Shown here in pieces: positions 1-10,848 of a stretch of DNA of 64,000 nucleotides. A program made the translations under genes and the position numbers. Positions within the stretch are counted from its first letter, which is position 1. Every line of letters starts with the position of its first letter. A model generated the notes under the pieces. That model was not told the DNA's origin and made no database searches. It was given only the letters and a program-made list of their open reading frames with translations. The stretch is from Virgibacillus sp. LDC-1 (GTDB taxonomy: Bacteria > Bacillota > Bacilli > Bacillales > Amphibacillaceae). The stretch covers positions 101,233 through 165,232 of the forward strand of contig NZ_JARUVL010000005.1 in assembly GCF_030137545.1 (NCBI RefSeq), given 5' to 3'.

Positions 1-312
1 CTCCACGCTATTTTTAGTCTAATTCAAGCAAACAATAACCATGCAGAAGTATATTTACTCGGATTTTATAATCCATTCGAACGATATTTTCAAGAAATTA
101 AAGAACTCAGCATGATCGTTAATGAGTGGAATAAAACGAGTAAAAAAGTAACTGAGCAATACAATCATACAACCTATATTCCGACAAAGGATTTATTTAA
201 CAGCAAAGAGAAAACACTTTTCGCTGCGGATCATTTCCACCCGAACCAACAGGGCTATCAACGAATGGCGCAACGTGTTCTTGAATATATAACAAATCGT
301 GAAGAAAGGTGA
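1..312 (+). CDS. SGNH/GDSL-type hydrolase, C-terminal part (YpmR-like)
   Basis: The frame is open from the first base of the window, so only the last ~103 residues are present and the start lies outside. The conserved C-terminal block of SGNH (GDSL) hydrolases is visible as DHFHPNQQGY near the end, carrying the catalytic Asp and His; the nucleophile Ser block is missing because it lies upstream. Such enzymes are esterases or lipases; the substrate cannot be read here. The neighbour is a YpmS-like gene, and ypmR-ypmS adjacency is known in Bacillus subtilis, which supports the YpmR assignment. The stop overlaps the ribosome site of the next gene, so the two are cotranscribed. Confidence 0.8.
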   Translation, partial: LHAIFSLIQANNNHAEVYLLGFYNPFERYFQEIKELSMIVNEWNKTSKKVTEQYNHTTYIPTKDLFNSKEKTLFAADHFHPNQQGYQRMAQRVLEYITNREER

Positions 313-317
313 GCCGA

Positions 318-947
318 ATGCCAAAGGAGAAAAAAAGAGCCAATTGGAAGAAACGCTTTTACATTTTGCTCACTGTAAATAGTTCGATTGTCGTTTTATT
401 AACCACTTTGATATTGTGGCCAGTCGAAGAAGTGACAATCCCACAGGATATCGATGAGAATAAACAACCAAACTCAGAATTTTTTATTCGAACGACAAAA
501 GAAAATTTAAATGAGCTTGTTAACGCTTATTTGGATGAATTACTCCAAGGCACAAAGCATCGTTATCGAATTACATTAGAGGACGATGTCCATTTGCAAG
601 GTGAATTACCTGTATTCTCAAGTACTGTGCCACTTTCTGTTCATCTAGAACCATTTGTACAAAAAAATGGTGATGTTATTTTAAAGCAACGCTCCATCTC
701 AATCGGATTGTTACAGCTACCGAACAAAAAAATTATGGAATATATGAAAAAATACTTACCAATGCCGGAATGGGTAACTGTCAATCCAAAGAAAGAAGAA
801 ATTTATGTAGCTGTTACAAAAATGGACATTAAAAGTAATTTCCATGTGAGTGTAGAACATATTGATTTAGAAGCAAACAATCTTGCGCTTAAAATAAAGG
901 TGCCTTATCAAACACTCGGAATTGATAGCCCTACTTTGGAGGAATAA
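318..947 (+). CDS. YpmS-like DUF2140 membrane-anchored protein
   Basis: About 209 residues, with a basic N-terminus (KEKKRANWKKRF) followed by one membrane segment at roughly residues 15-35 and a long soluble part predicted outside the membrane. This matches the YpmS/DUF2140 family, whose function is not established. An in-frame GTG nine bases upstream (309) overlaps the ribosome site; ATG at 318 is preferred because GAAAGGTGA ends about seven bases before it. It is translationally coupled to the SGNH hydrolase gene and followed directly by a strong terminator, so the pair ends an operon. Confidence 0.75.
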   Translation: MPKEKKRANWKKRFYILLTVNSSIVVLLTTLILWPVEEVTIPQDIDENKQPNSEFFIRTTKENLNELVNAYLDELLQGTKHRYRITLEDDVHLQGELPVFSSTVPLSVHLEPFVQKNGDVILKQRSISIGLLQLPNKKIMEYMKKYLPMPEWVTVNPKKEEIYVAVTKMDIKSNFHVSVEHIDLEANNLALKIKVPYQTLGIDSPTLEE

Positions 948-954
948 CGACACT

Positions 955-992
955 AGCGCTCATGACTTAATGAAAAGCCATGAGCGCTTTTA
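955..992 (+). terminator. Rho-independent terminator after the ypmS-like gene
   Basis: AGCGCTCATG pairs with CATGAGCGCT (10 bp perfect stem, 14-base loop) and is followed by TTTTAATT. It lies eight bases after the stop codon. Confidence 0.85.
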
Positions 993-1012
993 ATTCATTG
1001 CACATGATTTGA

Positions 1013-2002
1013 TTATTCGTATACCTTCCCCATCTCGATTATTTTTCCCTTTACTGTTTGCACCAAATGATCTGGAGCCAACACTTTTGCTTGACTTCCC
1101 CACGTTAGGATCCAATTGATCAAACCTTCGGATAGCTTTGCCTTTGTGGATAAAACAAAATGTGCTTCATCTACTTGCTTAATTGAAGCATCTAAACCAA
1201 AACGATCTAATACAACATGAACTAGATCGATATGAAATTGGATTTTAATTCGGATTTCCTCACCAGCGAACATATGAAAGCTTTGGTCCACATATTCCTG
1301 CAGGTGAAATTCCTTCTTGGTGAACGTTTCGTCTGTTATTTGGATATTTCGAATACGGTCAAGACGATAATGACGCAATTCATCATTTTCTTGGAACCTT
1401 CCAATTAAATAATAATAGTCATTTTGCCAGATGAGTGCATATGGTTCTACAAAATAAAGCGCCCCATCTCGTCCAAATACAAATTCCTTATTCACATTAA
1501 ATCTACCATATTGATATGCTAATACATGTGAACTAGCAATCGCTCGATGAATATGATCGATGTTCAGCTTGACCATTTCATAATCCTGGTTACTAGATAA
1601 ATGAAACAAAAATGGCTCTGGCAACGTTTTTGCAATATGCTTACTCGTTAGCTTTTTCACCTTTTCAATCAAATGCTTTTTCTCCTTCGGTGTAATAAAA
1701 CGAGCAGATAAAATGGCATCAATAATTAAGCGTAGCTGGTAGGTTTCAAACAGCCTTGCTTGATGACTATATAGCTTCTTTCCATACTTCCCCTTGTTTT
1801 CAACAATTTCAAAATTAAGCGTATCCAAAACTTCAAGATCCTTTTTTATCGTACGATTATCACAAAGTACCTCTGGCGCATAATATTGAAGCTTGTCCTT
1901 TATTTGCTGCATTCCAAGTTCATTATCATCATCTGTTTCATGAAACAAGAGCTCTCGCAGCTTCAACATCCGATAACTATTCATGCGTTCCATTCTATTC
2001 AC
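1013..2002 (-). CDS. WYL-domain transcriptional regulator
   Basis: 329 residues. The N-terminal part (about 15-80) looks like a DeoR-type winged helix (DNRTIKKDLEVLD recognition region); the middle (about 150-235) is a WYL ligand-binding domain with YYYLIGRF in the position of the family WYL motif and the typical HYRLDRI element. WYL regulators sense nucleic-acid or nucleotide signals in several systems, but no ligand can be inferred here. The first in-frame start is GTG at 2002; ATG at 1993 sits at better spacing from GGTGGGG and is an equally likely start. A cre-like TGTAAGCGCTTTAT (2014-2027) lies just upstream, two bases off the usual CcpA site. Monocistronic, transcribed towards the ypmS terminator. 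Confidence 0.8.
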   Translation of the reverse strand: MNRMERMNSYRMLKLRELLFHETDDDNELGMQQIKDKLQYYAPEVLCDNRTIKKDLEVLDTLNFEIVENKGKYGKKLYSHQARLFETYQLRLIIDAILSARFITPKEKKHLIEKVKKLTSKHIAKTLPEPFLFHLSSNQDYEMVKLNIDHIHRAIASSHVLAYQYGRFNVNKEFVFGRDGALYFVEPYALIWQNDYYYLIGRFQENDELRHYRLDRIRNIQITDETFTKKEFHLQEYVDQSFHMFAGEEIRIKIQFHIDLVHVVLDRFGLDASIKQVDEAHFVLSTKAKLSEGLINWILTWGSQAKVLAPDHLVQTVKGKIIEMGKVYE

Positions 2003-2074
2003 ACCCCACCATTTGTAAGCGCTTTATTATTCATTGTAAAAAAAGAACCATTTAGCTAGGAAAATGGTTCCAGA

Positions 2075-2686
2075 TTATTTCATTACAAATTGTTTTACTT
2101 TGTTTGATAAGAAAAAAATAAATGATTGCTTTCGTAAAATAGATGGACTGCTCACTTCAGTTCCATAAGAATAAAATTCTAGCTTGCCCTGATAAATCAA
2201 TTCCATGCCAGCTTGCTCGCGAATATCTGCTGGTGTTACAAAGCAGCTTGGCTTTGATACTTGAAATGTCTCACTATCCTTCATAACCCTAGCCACAAAT
2301 TGCGAGCAAAAAAGCGCATATTCCCGATTAATTTCAATATTTAATAAAAACCCGATTAATCCTATAAAATTATATTTGTATTTGTTTTGCTCTGCTTCAA
2401 TCGCCTTAATATTGGATATAACTTTTTCATAATCTTTGTCGGATAACCGATACTTAAAAATGGCGCAAGAAGCTTTCTTCAAAAAATCTCCCCGAATATC
2501 TTCTCTAACAAAACCACCACTAAATGGATTGCTTGGTTGCTTCCGTCCGAAACTATATACATCCTTTAATTCCGGATCAAACCCGATTGAAACATGATTT
2601 AAAGATTTATTCGTGAAGTAGTTAATTGTCCGTGATAAGTAGGTACCTGTATCTGTAAAAAGAAAATAAATCGTCCTCTCTCCCAT
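2075..2686 (-). CDS. Permuted NlpC/P60-like (YiiX/YaeF superfamily) protein
   Basis: 203 residues, no signal peptide or membrane segment. The order His31 (LNHVSIGFD) followed far downstream by Cys128 (LFCSQFVARV) is the arrangement of circularly permuted papain-like NlpC/P60 proteins, where the catalytic His precedes the Cys. The family includes amidases and acyltransferases acting on peptides or lipids; the substrate here is unknown. It stands alone between the WYL regulator and the divergent ABC-F gene. The fold call rests on motif order, not on an alignment. Confidence 0.6.
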   Translation of the reverse strand: MGERTIYFLFTDTGTYLSRTINYFTNKSLNHVSIGFDPELKDVYSFGRKQPSNPFSGGFVREDIRGDFLKKASCAIFKYRLSDKDYEKVISNIKAIEAEQNKYKYNFIGLIGFLLNIEINREYALFCSQFVARVMKDSETFQVSKPSCFVTPADIREQAGMELIYQGKLEFYSYGTEVSSPSILRKQSFIFFLSNKVKQFVMK

Positions 2687-2883
2687 AACACTCCTCCAGC
2701 ATTCCCCAATTTAAAAGACTTCTATATTACAACGAATAGACGATTTTTCTTTTTCCTTCATTGCAATATTCATATATTTCTACCTCTTCTTTCCATCATT
2801 ATACTTCTATTAGCAATAAAAATATAGGGTTTCTTCAATTATATGTTTGTTTTAGCATTGACGAAACGTTGTTTATCCCGTAA

Positions 2884-4548
<1,665 letters not shown>

Positions 4549-4580
4549 TAAAAAGAAGCCAGGCCAAATCCCTAAAATAA

Positions 4581-4625
4581 AAAAAGTCAGATCGTTCATC
4601 TAGTGATGGATGATCTGACTTTTTG
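4581..4625. terminator. Bidirectional intrinsic terminator
   Basis: AAAAAGTCAGATC pairs perfectly with GATCTGACTTTTT (13 bp), giving a U-tract in both directions. It serves the ABC-F gene on the plus strand and can stop transcripts from tdh on the minus strand. Confidence 0.85.
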
Positions 4626-4677
4626 TTATGAATAGGATAATCGTTTCTTTTCTTGCCAATCACTGATATTCACTTCT

Positions 4678-4706
4678 ACTGCAGGAGCTTCCTTTCCGCG
4701 GACACT
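4678..4706. repeat. Possible remnant of a Bacillaceae intergenic repeat
   Basis: The segment contains GCTTCCTTTCCGCGGACAC, which matches from memory one end (CCGCGGAAAGCGAGC-type) of a repeat family scattered in Bacillaceae intergenic DNA. The copy at 23331-23490 has a related end. Only one end is visible, so this is a fragment at best. Confidence 0.3.
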
Positions 4707-4756
4707 GCTCCATCCTCTCTTGCAATTGCTCATTAAACAATTGTAGAATGAACTCT

Positions 4757-5692
4757 TTAACCTAGTTTTACCGCTAATTTATCTAGCATATCCTTTGTCA
4801 TTGCATCTAGATTATATTCCGCCTTAAAGCCCCACTCCTTTTGTGCAGCTGAGGCATCAATACTGTTCGGCCAGCTTTCGGCAATTTTTTGTCTTACTGG
4901 ATCTACTTGGTAATCCATTTGAAATTCAGGAATATACTTTTTAATCGCAGCAGCAAAATCTTCTGGCGCAGCTGAAATCGCAGCTATATTAAATGCATTT
5001 CGATGCTGAAGCTTGGATGCATCTGCCTCCATAAGCTGTACGATTGCATGTAACGCGTCTGGCATATACATCATATCCATGTAAGTGCCTTCTCCGATAA
5101 AGGATGTATACGCCTTATTTTTTATCGCTTCATAGTAAATTTCCACCGCATAATCTGTTGTTCCTCCGCCTGGTGGTGCAACATACGATATAAGCCCTGG
5201 GAAGCGGACACCACGCGTGTCTACTCCAAAACGGTCATAATAATAATCACAAAGCAATTCACCAGCTACTTTGTTAACACCATACATGGTCGTTGGGCGC
5301 TGTAATGTATCCTGTGGTGTGTTGTTTTTTGGCGTTGATGGGCCAAAAGCACCGATTGAGCTAGGCGTAAAAAATTGTAATTCTAACTCTCTAGCTACTT
5401 CCAAGGCATTCATTAAACCGCCCATATTAATATCCCATGCTTTTTGAGGCATTTCCTCTGCTTTCGCAGACAAAAGGGCCGCTAAATGCATGATAGTGTC
5501 TACGTTATATGCTTTTGCAACCTCATGCAGACGCTTCGCATCGGTTACATCAACAATTTCAAACGGGCCGTCCTGCTCTCCTTTGCGGATATCTGTACCA
5601 ATTACATTATCTGTACCATATATACTACGTAGGTGTGTCATAAGCTCTGAACCGATTTGACCTAGTGCACCAGTAATTAGTATTTTTTTCAT
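4757..5692 (-). CDS. L-threonine 3-dehydrogenase, NAD-dependent epimerase (SDR) type
   Basis: 311 residues of extended short-chain dehydrogenase fold: NAD-binding [10 protein letters not shown] (8-17), Asp at the end of the second strand (GTDIRKG), Ser111/112 and the catalytic Tyr137-x3-Lys141 (YGVNKVAGE). The overall sequence resembles the UDP-galactose-epimerase-like threonine dehydrogenases, which oxidise L-threonine to 2-amino-3-ketobutyrate, rather than the zinc-dependent Tdh. The strongest support is the neighbour: the upstream gene is Kbl, which cleaves that product to glycine and acetyl-CoA. The 130-base gap has no terminator, so the two are probably one operon. Otherwise it would be called a generic NAD-dependent epimerase. 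Confidence 0.8.
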   Translation of the reverse strand: MKKILITGALGQIGSELMTHLRSIYGTDNVIGTDIRKGEQDGPFEIVDVTDAKRLHEVAKAYNVDTIMHLAALLSAKAEEMPQKAWDINMGGLMNALEVARELELQFFTPSSIGAFGPSTPKNNTPQDTLQRPTTMYGVNKVAGELLCDYYYDRFGVDTRGVRFPGLISYVAPPGGGTTDYAVEIYYEAIKNKAYTSFIGEGTYMDMMYMPDALHAIVQLMEADASKLQHRNAFNIAAISAAPEDFAAAIKKYIPEFQMDYQVDPVRQKIAESWPNSIDASAAQKEWGFKAEYNLDAMTKDMLDKLAVKLG

Positions 5693-5822
5693 GTAAAAAC
5701 CTCTCTCGATATATAAAATGTTTTCTATCTATTCCGCTCTATATAAAATCGGAAGCTTATTAAAAAGCAAGCTTACTTTAGAAAAAAGAAGCTACAAATC
5801 AATCCAAATGGAAAGCAGGTTG

Positions 5823-7013
5823 TTAAATTATGCCCATTTCTTTCCCTACTTTTTCATAAATAGCAATTGCTTCATCAAGCATTTCCTTCGTATGAGCAGC
5901 AGTCGGCATATTTCGAACTCTTCCAGTCCCTTGTGGAACGGTTGGGAAAACAATAGATTTTGCATAGACCCCTTCCTCAAACAACCGTTTACTAAATTCC
6001 TGTGCAGCTTTTTCTTCGCCAATAATACATGGGGTAATCGGTGTTTCGCTTTCACCAATATCAAACCCAAGCTTTTTGAGTCCTTCTTTTAAATAGCGGC
6101 CATTTTCCCAAAGCTTATCATGTAATTCTGTGCTTTCCATCAATAATTCAATTGCTTTTCTACTTGCAGCTGCATCTGCAGGCGAAACAGCAGTAGAAAA
6201 AAGGAACGGACGAGAACGAACCTTTAGCCAATCAATTAAGTTAGACTTTCCAGCTACATATCCTCCAATAACGCCAATCGCTTTAGATAATGTACCCATT
6301 TGAAAATCTACTTTATCTTGAAGACCAAAATGCTTCACTGTCCCAGCACCTTTTCCAGTAACACCAGACCCATGTGCATCATCCACATATGTTATGAGGT
6401 CAAACTCTTCGGCAATTTCCACAATTTCCGGTAGTTTTGCAATGTCTCCATCCATCGAAAAGACACCATCCGTAATGACCATTATTTTGTTATATTGTCC
6501 AGACTCTACAGCTGCTTTTGCTTTTTCACGCAGATCAGCCATGTCCGAATGATTAAAACGAATAATCTTCGCCTTCGATAATCGGCAGCCATCAATAATC
6601 GATGCATGATTTAATTCATCTGACAATATCGCGTCATGCTTATCCATAACTGCAGATATTGCTGCCATATTACAATTAAATCCGGATTGATAAGCGATTG
6701 CTGCTTCTGTTCCTTTAAACTGAGCAATTTTCTTCTCGAGTGCGATATGAAGGTCTAATGTACCATTAATGGTACGCACAGCTCCTGCTCCTACACCATG
6801 AGAGTCTACCGCTGCCTTTGCTACTTCCTTTAACCGAGCATCTGTTGCTAAACCTAAATAATTGTTTGACGATAAATTAATAAGTTTTTTTCCGGCAATT
6901 GTAATTTGTGGCCCATTTGCTCCTTGGACCGGATCAATTTCATTATATAACCCACGTTGTTTTAGATCGGCAATATTTTCATTTAAAAAAGAATCTAATG
7001 TCTTACTTGTCAT
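5823..7013 (-). CDS. kbl: Glycine C-acetyltransferase (2-amino-3-ketobutyrate CoA ligase)
   Basis: 396 residues, the usual length of the alpha-oxoamine synthase family of fold-type I PLP enzymes. The Schiff-base Lys is Lys244 in [19 protein letters not shown] (211-217) supplies the Asp contacting the pyridine nitrogen and the stacking region; NNYLGL (50-55) and NHASIIDG are family signatures. KBL, AONS and SPT/ALAS members look alike, but the adjacent threonine dehydrogenase points to Kbl: 2-amino-3-ketobutyrate plus CoA gives glycine plus acetyl-CoA. It has a strong ribosome site (AGGAGGTAG), a promoter about 100 bases upstream and a cre-like element in the leader, consistent with amino-acid catabolism under carbon control (inference). 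Confidence 0.88.
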   Translation of the reverse strand: MTSKTLDSFLNENIADLKQRGLYNEIDPVQGANGPQITIAGKKLINLSSNNYLGLATDARLKEVAKAAVDSHGVGAGAVRTINGTLDLHIALEKKIAQFKGTEAAIAYQSGFNCNMAAISAVMDKHDAILSDELNHASIIDGCRLSKAKIIRFNHSDMADLREKAKAAVESGQYNKIMVITDGVFSMDGDIAKLPEIVEIAEEFDLITYVDDAHGSGVTGKGAGTVKHFGLQDKVDFQMGTLSKAIGVIGGYVAGKSNLIDWLKVRSRPFLFSTAVSPADAAASRKAIELLMESTELHDKLWENGRYLKEGLKKLGFDIGESETPITPCIIGEEKAAQEFSKRLFEEGVYAKSIVFPTVPQGTGRVRNMPTAAHTKEMLDEAIAIYEKVGKEMGII

Positions 7014-7035
7014 TTCCTACTACCTCCTCTTATAA

Positions 7036-7048
7036 TGTAAGCGCTTCA
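7036..7048. promoter_or_regulatory. cre-like element in the kbl leader
   Basis: TGTAAGCGCTTCA resembles a catabolite-responsive element (consensus TGWAANCGNTNWCA) lacking one base in the right arm. It lies between the predicted promoter and the kbl start. Weak on sequence alone. Confidence 0.3.
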
Positions 7049-7111
7049 TATACACTTGTCCTTCTCATGTGTACAATGTAGAATAGCAAGCGTTTATTTT
7101 ATTTATATTCT

Positions 7112-7141
7112 ATCATATTACATGAATAATGTTTATTGCAA
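7112..7141 (-). promoter_or_regulatory. Predicted sigma-A promoter of kbl-tdh
   Basis: On the minus strand, TTGCAA (-35), 18-base spacer, TATGAT (-10). Transcription would start about 90 bases before the kbl ATG. Confidence 0.45.
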
Positions 7142-7374
7142 AAGAACACGTTTCATAAGACAAGTATTCGATGTTAGTATGGATGCCGAGAAGCAGTTCA
7201 TACGTAAAAAAGCCCATTTAAAGCCCAGAGCTACAAAAATTCCCGACAGCTGGTAGAAGTGGTTGGTTTCGTTATGATTTGGAATATTTACCACTTTAAT
7301 TCACTCAAAAAATAATGGAGAATGCATGCAACCTTTATTATAATTTTCTTAGTGCTTATGAGGAGGATAAATCA

Positions 7375-7503
7375 ATGAAAAGATGGTTATTGGCATTTTT
7401 CATTCTGTTCATTATTGGCTTTAGTATTATCGGATTTACACAAACGTCAACAAAGTTACAAATTAAATCACCAAACACGCCAACCATTTCCGTTCAATCT
7501 TAA
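7375..7503 (+). CDS. Small single-pass membrane or secreted protein, 42 aa
   Basis: The ATG at 7375 sits seven bases after a perfect GAGGAGG, which decides the start; the frame runs 21 codons further upstream but without a ribosome site. The product has the form MKRW followed by a ~20-residue hydrophobic stretch (LLAFFILFIIGFSIIGF) and a short polar tail. It could be a membrane-anchored small protein or a signal-peptide-like peptide. I do not recognise the family. A terminator follows within 20 bases, so it looks like a real monocistronic gene. Confidence 0.55.
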   Translation: MKRWLLAFFILFIIGFSIIGFTQTSTKLQIKSPNTPTISVQS

Positions 7504-7521
7504 AATCATTACATGCTATAG

Positions 7522-7558
7522 AAAAGGGAAAGGATCATCAATGACCCTTTCCCTTTAT
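7522..7558. terminator. Bidirectional terminator between small ORF and LysM-3D gene
   Basis: AAAGGGAAAGG pairs with CCTTTCCCTTT (11 bp) with a 12-base loop and A/T-rich flanks; placed between two convergent genes. Confidence 0.8.
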
Positions 7559-7574
7559 TGCTGACGCGAATTAT

Positions 7575-8333
7575 TTACTTAACAATCGTTACATTTACTT
7601 TTTTAACGCCCCAATTATATGCTTCTTTTTTTGTTGGAACGTGAATATCGATTTTATGCCCTTTAATAGCGCCACCGATATCTGCTGCAGTTGCATAACC
7701 ATAACCTTCTACATACACTTCTGATCCTAACGGAATGACATTTGGATCAACAGCGATTACCTTCGCATTTGGATTTGCATTTAAATCAATTCCAGTAGAC
7801 GTAATCCCTGAACATCCATCACATTTTGCGGTGTATGCAGTTGCGGTAACAGAAATTGTTTTTCCTTCTGGTGCCTCGCTTGCATTACTTGTTTTTTGTT
7901 TAGCTTGTTCGTTAACCTCTTTAGCAGCGGTTGACTTACTTGCTTTTTCAATTTCTGTTGCTGACTTGTCCTGCTCTGGAACATTTACTCCTTTAATTTC
8001 AAGTTCCTGACCAATAACGATCAAATCGGATTTTAAGTTGTTCCACTTTTTTAAATCCTTAACAGATACATCAAATTGCTTACCAATTGCAGTCAATGTA
8101 TCTCCTCTTACTACCACATAAGTCTCATTAATAAATAGTTTTTGATTTGGTTGTATAACTGTAGTATCTAACTCATTTATTTTAACTAACTCATCTACGG
8201 TAGTATTATACGCCTCTGCTATTGCCCAGAGCGTATCTCCTTTTTGTACATTATATTCTTCCGCTGAAACATTCGTTACAGCTGCGCCAGCAATAATGAC
8301 ACCTGTAGCTATTGTCGCTACCATTTTCTTCAT
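7575..8333 (-). CDS. LysM-3D cell-wall protein (YocH-like peptidoglycan hydrolase)
   Basis: 252 residues counted from the ATG at 8333, chosen because AAGGAGGG lies eight bases before it. The signal peptide (1-24) ends at VSA. Two LysM peptidoglycan-binding repeats (about 27-70 and 75-118, each starting YxVxxGDTL) are followed by a low-complexity Ala/Lys/Glu linker and a C-terminal 3D domain with its three Asp-containing blocks (AVDPNVIPLG, AADIGGAIKG, KIDIHV). This is the architecture of B. subtilis YocH, a muralytic enzyme of the WalR regulon. A WalR-like site is present upstream. Extracellular cell-wall turnover is inferred from the family. Confidence 0.85.
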   Translation of the reverse strand: MKKMVATIATGVIIAGAAVTNVSAEEYNVQKGDTLWAIAEAYNTTVDELVKINELDTTVIQPNQKLFINETYVVVRGDTLTAIGKQFDVSVKDLKKWNNLKSDLIVIGQELEIKGVNVPEQDKSATEIEKASKSTAAKEVNEQAKQKTSNASEAPEGKTISVTATAYTAKCDGCSGITSTGIDLNANPNAKVIAVDPNVIPLGSEVYVEGYGYATAADIGGAIKGHKIDIHVPTKKEAYNWGVKKVNVTIVK

Positions 8334-8404
8334 AGGTAGTCCCTCCTTAAATTCTGACATTGCCTATCGTACCATAGAAAGATAGACAACGAATTTACAA
8401 GACT

Positions 8405-8421
8405 TTTAAAAGTCCATTACA
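8405..8421 (-). promoter_or_regulatory. WalR-like direct repeat upstream of the LysM-3D gene
   Basis: On the minus strand TGTAAT-N5-TTTAAA, one mismatch from the WalR consensus TGTWAH-N5-TGTWAH, about 75 bases before the start codon. Further TGTAAT/TGTAAA half-sites occur nearby. Confidence 0.35.
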
Positions 8422-8582
8422 AGGATTACCTAAAAAACGAATATTTATTACAAAAATAATAGATTTGTGACAATATTACTAGATGATGACAGATATTAGG
8501 ATCTATTACACCATTTCGTCATACTATTCCTAGTAACACGCTCGTAGGCAAACGTGTTTTACAATAAATACCATGACCAAAA

Positions 8583-8613
8583 TAAAATGCCCGCATAATA
8601 TGCGAGCATTTTA
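8583..8613 (-). terminator. Terminator of the first opp operon
   Basis: AAAATGC...GCATTTT hairpin, with an inner CGCATAATATGCG dyad and a T-run on the minus strand, 17 bases after the oppA stop. Confidence 0.75.
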
Positions 8614-8629
8614 TCAATTATCAAATCTA

Positions 8630-10465
8630 TTACTCTGCTACAGCTGGCTTTTCTTCTGTTACCCCAACCTGATATCTTGCTTCTTTTACTTTTTCAACAG
8701 CGATATCCCAGTTTGTAATTCTGTTATTTACTGGAACTAACACAGAGCGATAAAGTGTTGGGAATACAGGAATTTCTTCTACCATTAACTCCTGCCATTC
8801 TTTATAAACATTTTGACGATACTCTACATCAAATGCTTTTTCAGATAAGCCTTCTTCTAACAGGCGATCATTTTCTTCACTAGCAAAGCGTGAGAAGTTA
8901 AACATTGCTTCCTGTCCATACAATCCAGATGGATCAACATCGTATCCAACGCCCCATGCACCTTGATAAACATCAACCTTAGGGTCGTCATTTCCACCAT
9001 TTCCTACGCGGTCATAGAAGGTTTCAAATTCCTGTAAACGTCCATCTAATAACTCTACCTTTAAACCTACATTTTCCCAAGCTTGAATGTAATATTTTGC
9101 TAACGGCTCTGCAGTGTCACCACCAGACATAGAGGCAAAATTGATAACTAGTTCTTCCCCATCTGGTGTTTCACGGAAGCCGTCATCATTTGTATCCTTG
9201 TATCCTGCTTCTTCTAAAATTTCCTTTGCTTTTTCAGGATCAAAGGTTGGTGCTTCCACATCATCTGCATGATATGCAGGGTGGGATGGTGGAATTAACG
9301 TATTTGCAGCCCAGCGCAATCCATTATAAAACTTTTTACCAACAGCATCATTATCTACTGCATACCACATTGCTTTTCGTAGATTCACATCACCCATTTT
9401 TGCATCTGGATTCGGTTTTACTTTTTTCTCTTTTTTATCCCATGTTCCAAGCTTAAAACCAATATACGTATATGCTAGATCAACTTGACCTAAGAACTCT
9501 ACATTCGACATATTCGCATTGTCAGGGAATTGATCCACTGGGAAGCTATCAACAAAGTCGACTGTCCCTTTTTCTAATTCCTGTACGACTGTTGAAGGAG
9601 ATACAACCTTTAGCGTGAGCTTGTCAAGATTTGGTTCCCCTCTCCAATAGTCTTCATACTTCGAATAAACAACGGATTCACCTGGCACAATTGTTTCCAC
9701 CTTGTATGGACCAAATCCGATTGGGTTTTTACGAACTGCATCTGATTCCGGCATTTTTTCCACTGGAATATCCTTGAAAATATGCTTTGGTAAAGCATAT
9801 GGCCAAATTCCACCTGTAAGTAAGGATGGCGTTGACTTGATGTACGTAATCTTTAACGTCTTCTCGTCAATTACTTCAATACCAGAGATGCTATCTGCTT
9901 CCCCATTATGGAATTCTTCCATTCCTTCAATGTTTCTAAATGAGGAATCATAACGCACACCTGGATAATCTGGGTTAGCAATTACTTCATGTGCAAAAGC
10001 CCAGTCTTCTGCTTTCACTGGCTCACCATCATGCCAATTCACATTATCTTTAATCTTAAATGTAAAAATACGTCCATCTTCTACCTCATAGGTCGCTGCT
10101 CCATCCTTGGTATAATTATAATTTTCATCAACATCTAATAATGACTCATCAAACCAAGCAATAACTTCTGCATCTGGCGCTCCATCATAAAAGTTCCAGT
10201 TTAAAGTTCCTTTAAATGGATCAGAGGTAACAAGCCCAAAAGTAGCCTCTCCACCTTCAATCGCTTCTCCAGTATTTGAAGTAGCTGTTTTGAAATCATC
10301 GATAGAATATAGGTTATCTTCTTTTTCGCCTTTTTTCTCTTCCTGCTTTCCTTCCTTCCCGTCTCCTTTAGCATCGCCTCCAGAGTCATTGCTACAAGCA
10401 ACAAGCGCCAGCATTAAAACGAGCATTATTGCAAATAGCAGCTTTCCTACCCTTGTCTTTTTCAT
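8630..10465 (-). CDS. Oligopeptide ABC transporter substrate-binding lipoprotein (OppA/AppA-type), operon 1
   Basis: 611 residues. The signal peptide ends in lipobox LVAC (Cys24), so the mature protein is anchored outside the membrane; a highly charged Gly/Lys/Glu linker (about 25-50) precedes a SBP_bac_5 peptide-binding domain. It captures oligopeptides for the OppB-OppC permease encoded just upstream. The sequence is very close to the protein at 21314-23101 throughout, marking a duplicated operon. It is last in the unusual order D-F-B-C-A and is separated from oppC by a 380-base leader holding hairpins and a stand-alone Shine-Dalgarno-like tract, suggesting separate control of its level. 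Exact peptide preference is unknown. Confidence 0.9.
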   Translation of the reverse strand: MKKTRVGKLLFAIMLVLMLALVACSNDSGGDAKGDGKEGKQEEKKGEKEDNLYSIDDFKTATSNTGEAIEGGEATFGLVTSDPFKGTLNWNFYDGAPDAEVIAWFDESLLDVDENYNYTKDGAATYEVEDGRIFTFKIKDNVNWHDGEPVKAEDWAFAHEVIANPDYPGVRYDSSFRNIEGMEEFHNGEADSISGIEVIDEKTLKITYIKSTPSLLTGGIWPYALPKHIFKDIPVEKMPESDAVRKNPIGFGPYKVETIVPGESVVYSKYEDYWRGEPNLDKLTLKVVSPSTVVQELEKGTVDFVDSFPVDQFPDNANMSNVEFLGQVDLAYTYIGFKLGTWDKKEKKVKPNPDAKMGDVNLRKAMWYAVDNDAVGKKFYNGLRWAANTLIPPSHPAYHADDVEAPTFDPEKAKEILEEAGYKDTNDDGFRETPDGEELVINFASMSGGDTAEPLAKYYIQAWENVGLKVELLDGRLQEFETFYDRVGNGGNDDPKVDVYQGAWGVGYDVDPSGLYGQEAMFNFSRFASEENDRLLEEGLSEKAFDVEYRQNVYKEWQELMVEEIPVFPTLYRSVLVPVNNRITNWDIAVEKVKEARYQVGVTEEKPAVAE

Positions 10466-10577
10466 TCATGTACCCTCCCTTTTTATTCCTTACACTTTTA
10501 TTTGTACCTCACCTCTCGCTCGATTGAGGTGGTGAGAAAACAAATCAATTAGTAGTCCTGTTACTTGTAATGATTCG

Positions 10578-10598
10578 CTCCTCCCGCCTCACCCCCTT
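10578..10598 (-). promoter_or_regulatory. Stand-alone Shine-Dalgarno-like tract in the oppA leader (operon 1)
   Basis: The minus strand reads GGGGGTGAGGCGGGAGGAG about 115-130 bases before the oppA start, with no start codon at useful spacing. The paralogous leader at 23221-23236 has TTAGGAGGTGAGGC at the same distance. This resembles an mRNA-stabilising STAB-SD element; the role is inferred. Confidence 0.35.
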
Positions 10599-10811
10599 AA
10601 CTTGTTTTTTTGTCTTCTTACATTTATATAAGCATTATTAAAATAAAGAAGCTTTTTTATTTTTTGAGTCTATTTCATCATTTTGTTCACTACTATCTTT
10701 TTAAAACGGATCTAAATTTACTATAAAACTAGAACTTCTTATATTAATTGATCCCCTTAACTAAATTTCACAAATTTTATGTTTAATCTAATATTTTGAA
10801 TATTTATGGTG

Positions 10812-10845
10812 AAAGAGATATGATGCGCGTACATCATATCTTTTA
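10812..10845 (-). terminator. Hairpin between oppC and oppA (operon 1), partial terminator or stabiliser
   Basis: GATATGATG pairs with CATCATATC around a six-base loop right after the oppC stop. The downstream T-tract is interrupted, so read-through is likely. Confidence 0.5.
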
Positions 10846-10848
10846 CAT

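Noticed and set aside
2014-2027. cre-like TGTAAGCGCTTTAT upstream of the WYL regulator
   Set aside because: Two mismatches at conserved right-arm positions and no catabolic gene context; mentioned only in the gene note.
5718-6092. 124-codon plus-strand frame opposite the end of kbl
   Set aside because: Antisense shadow of a well-supported gene; composition follows the kbl codons and no start signal is present.
7056-7256. 66-codon plus-strand frame upstream of the small membrane-protein gene
   Set aside because: It covers the kbl leader and promoter, has no ribosome site and no recognisable protein features.
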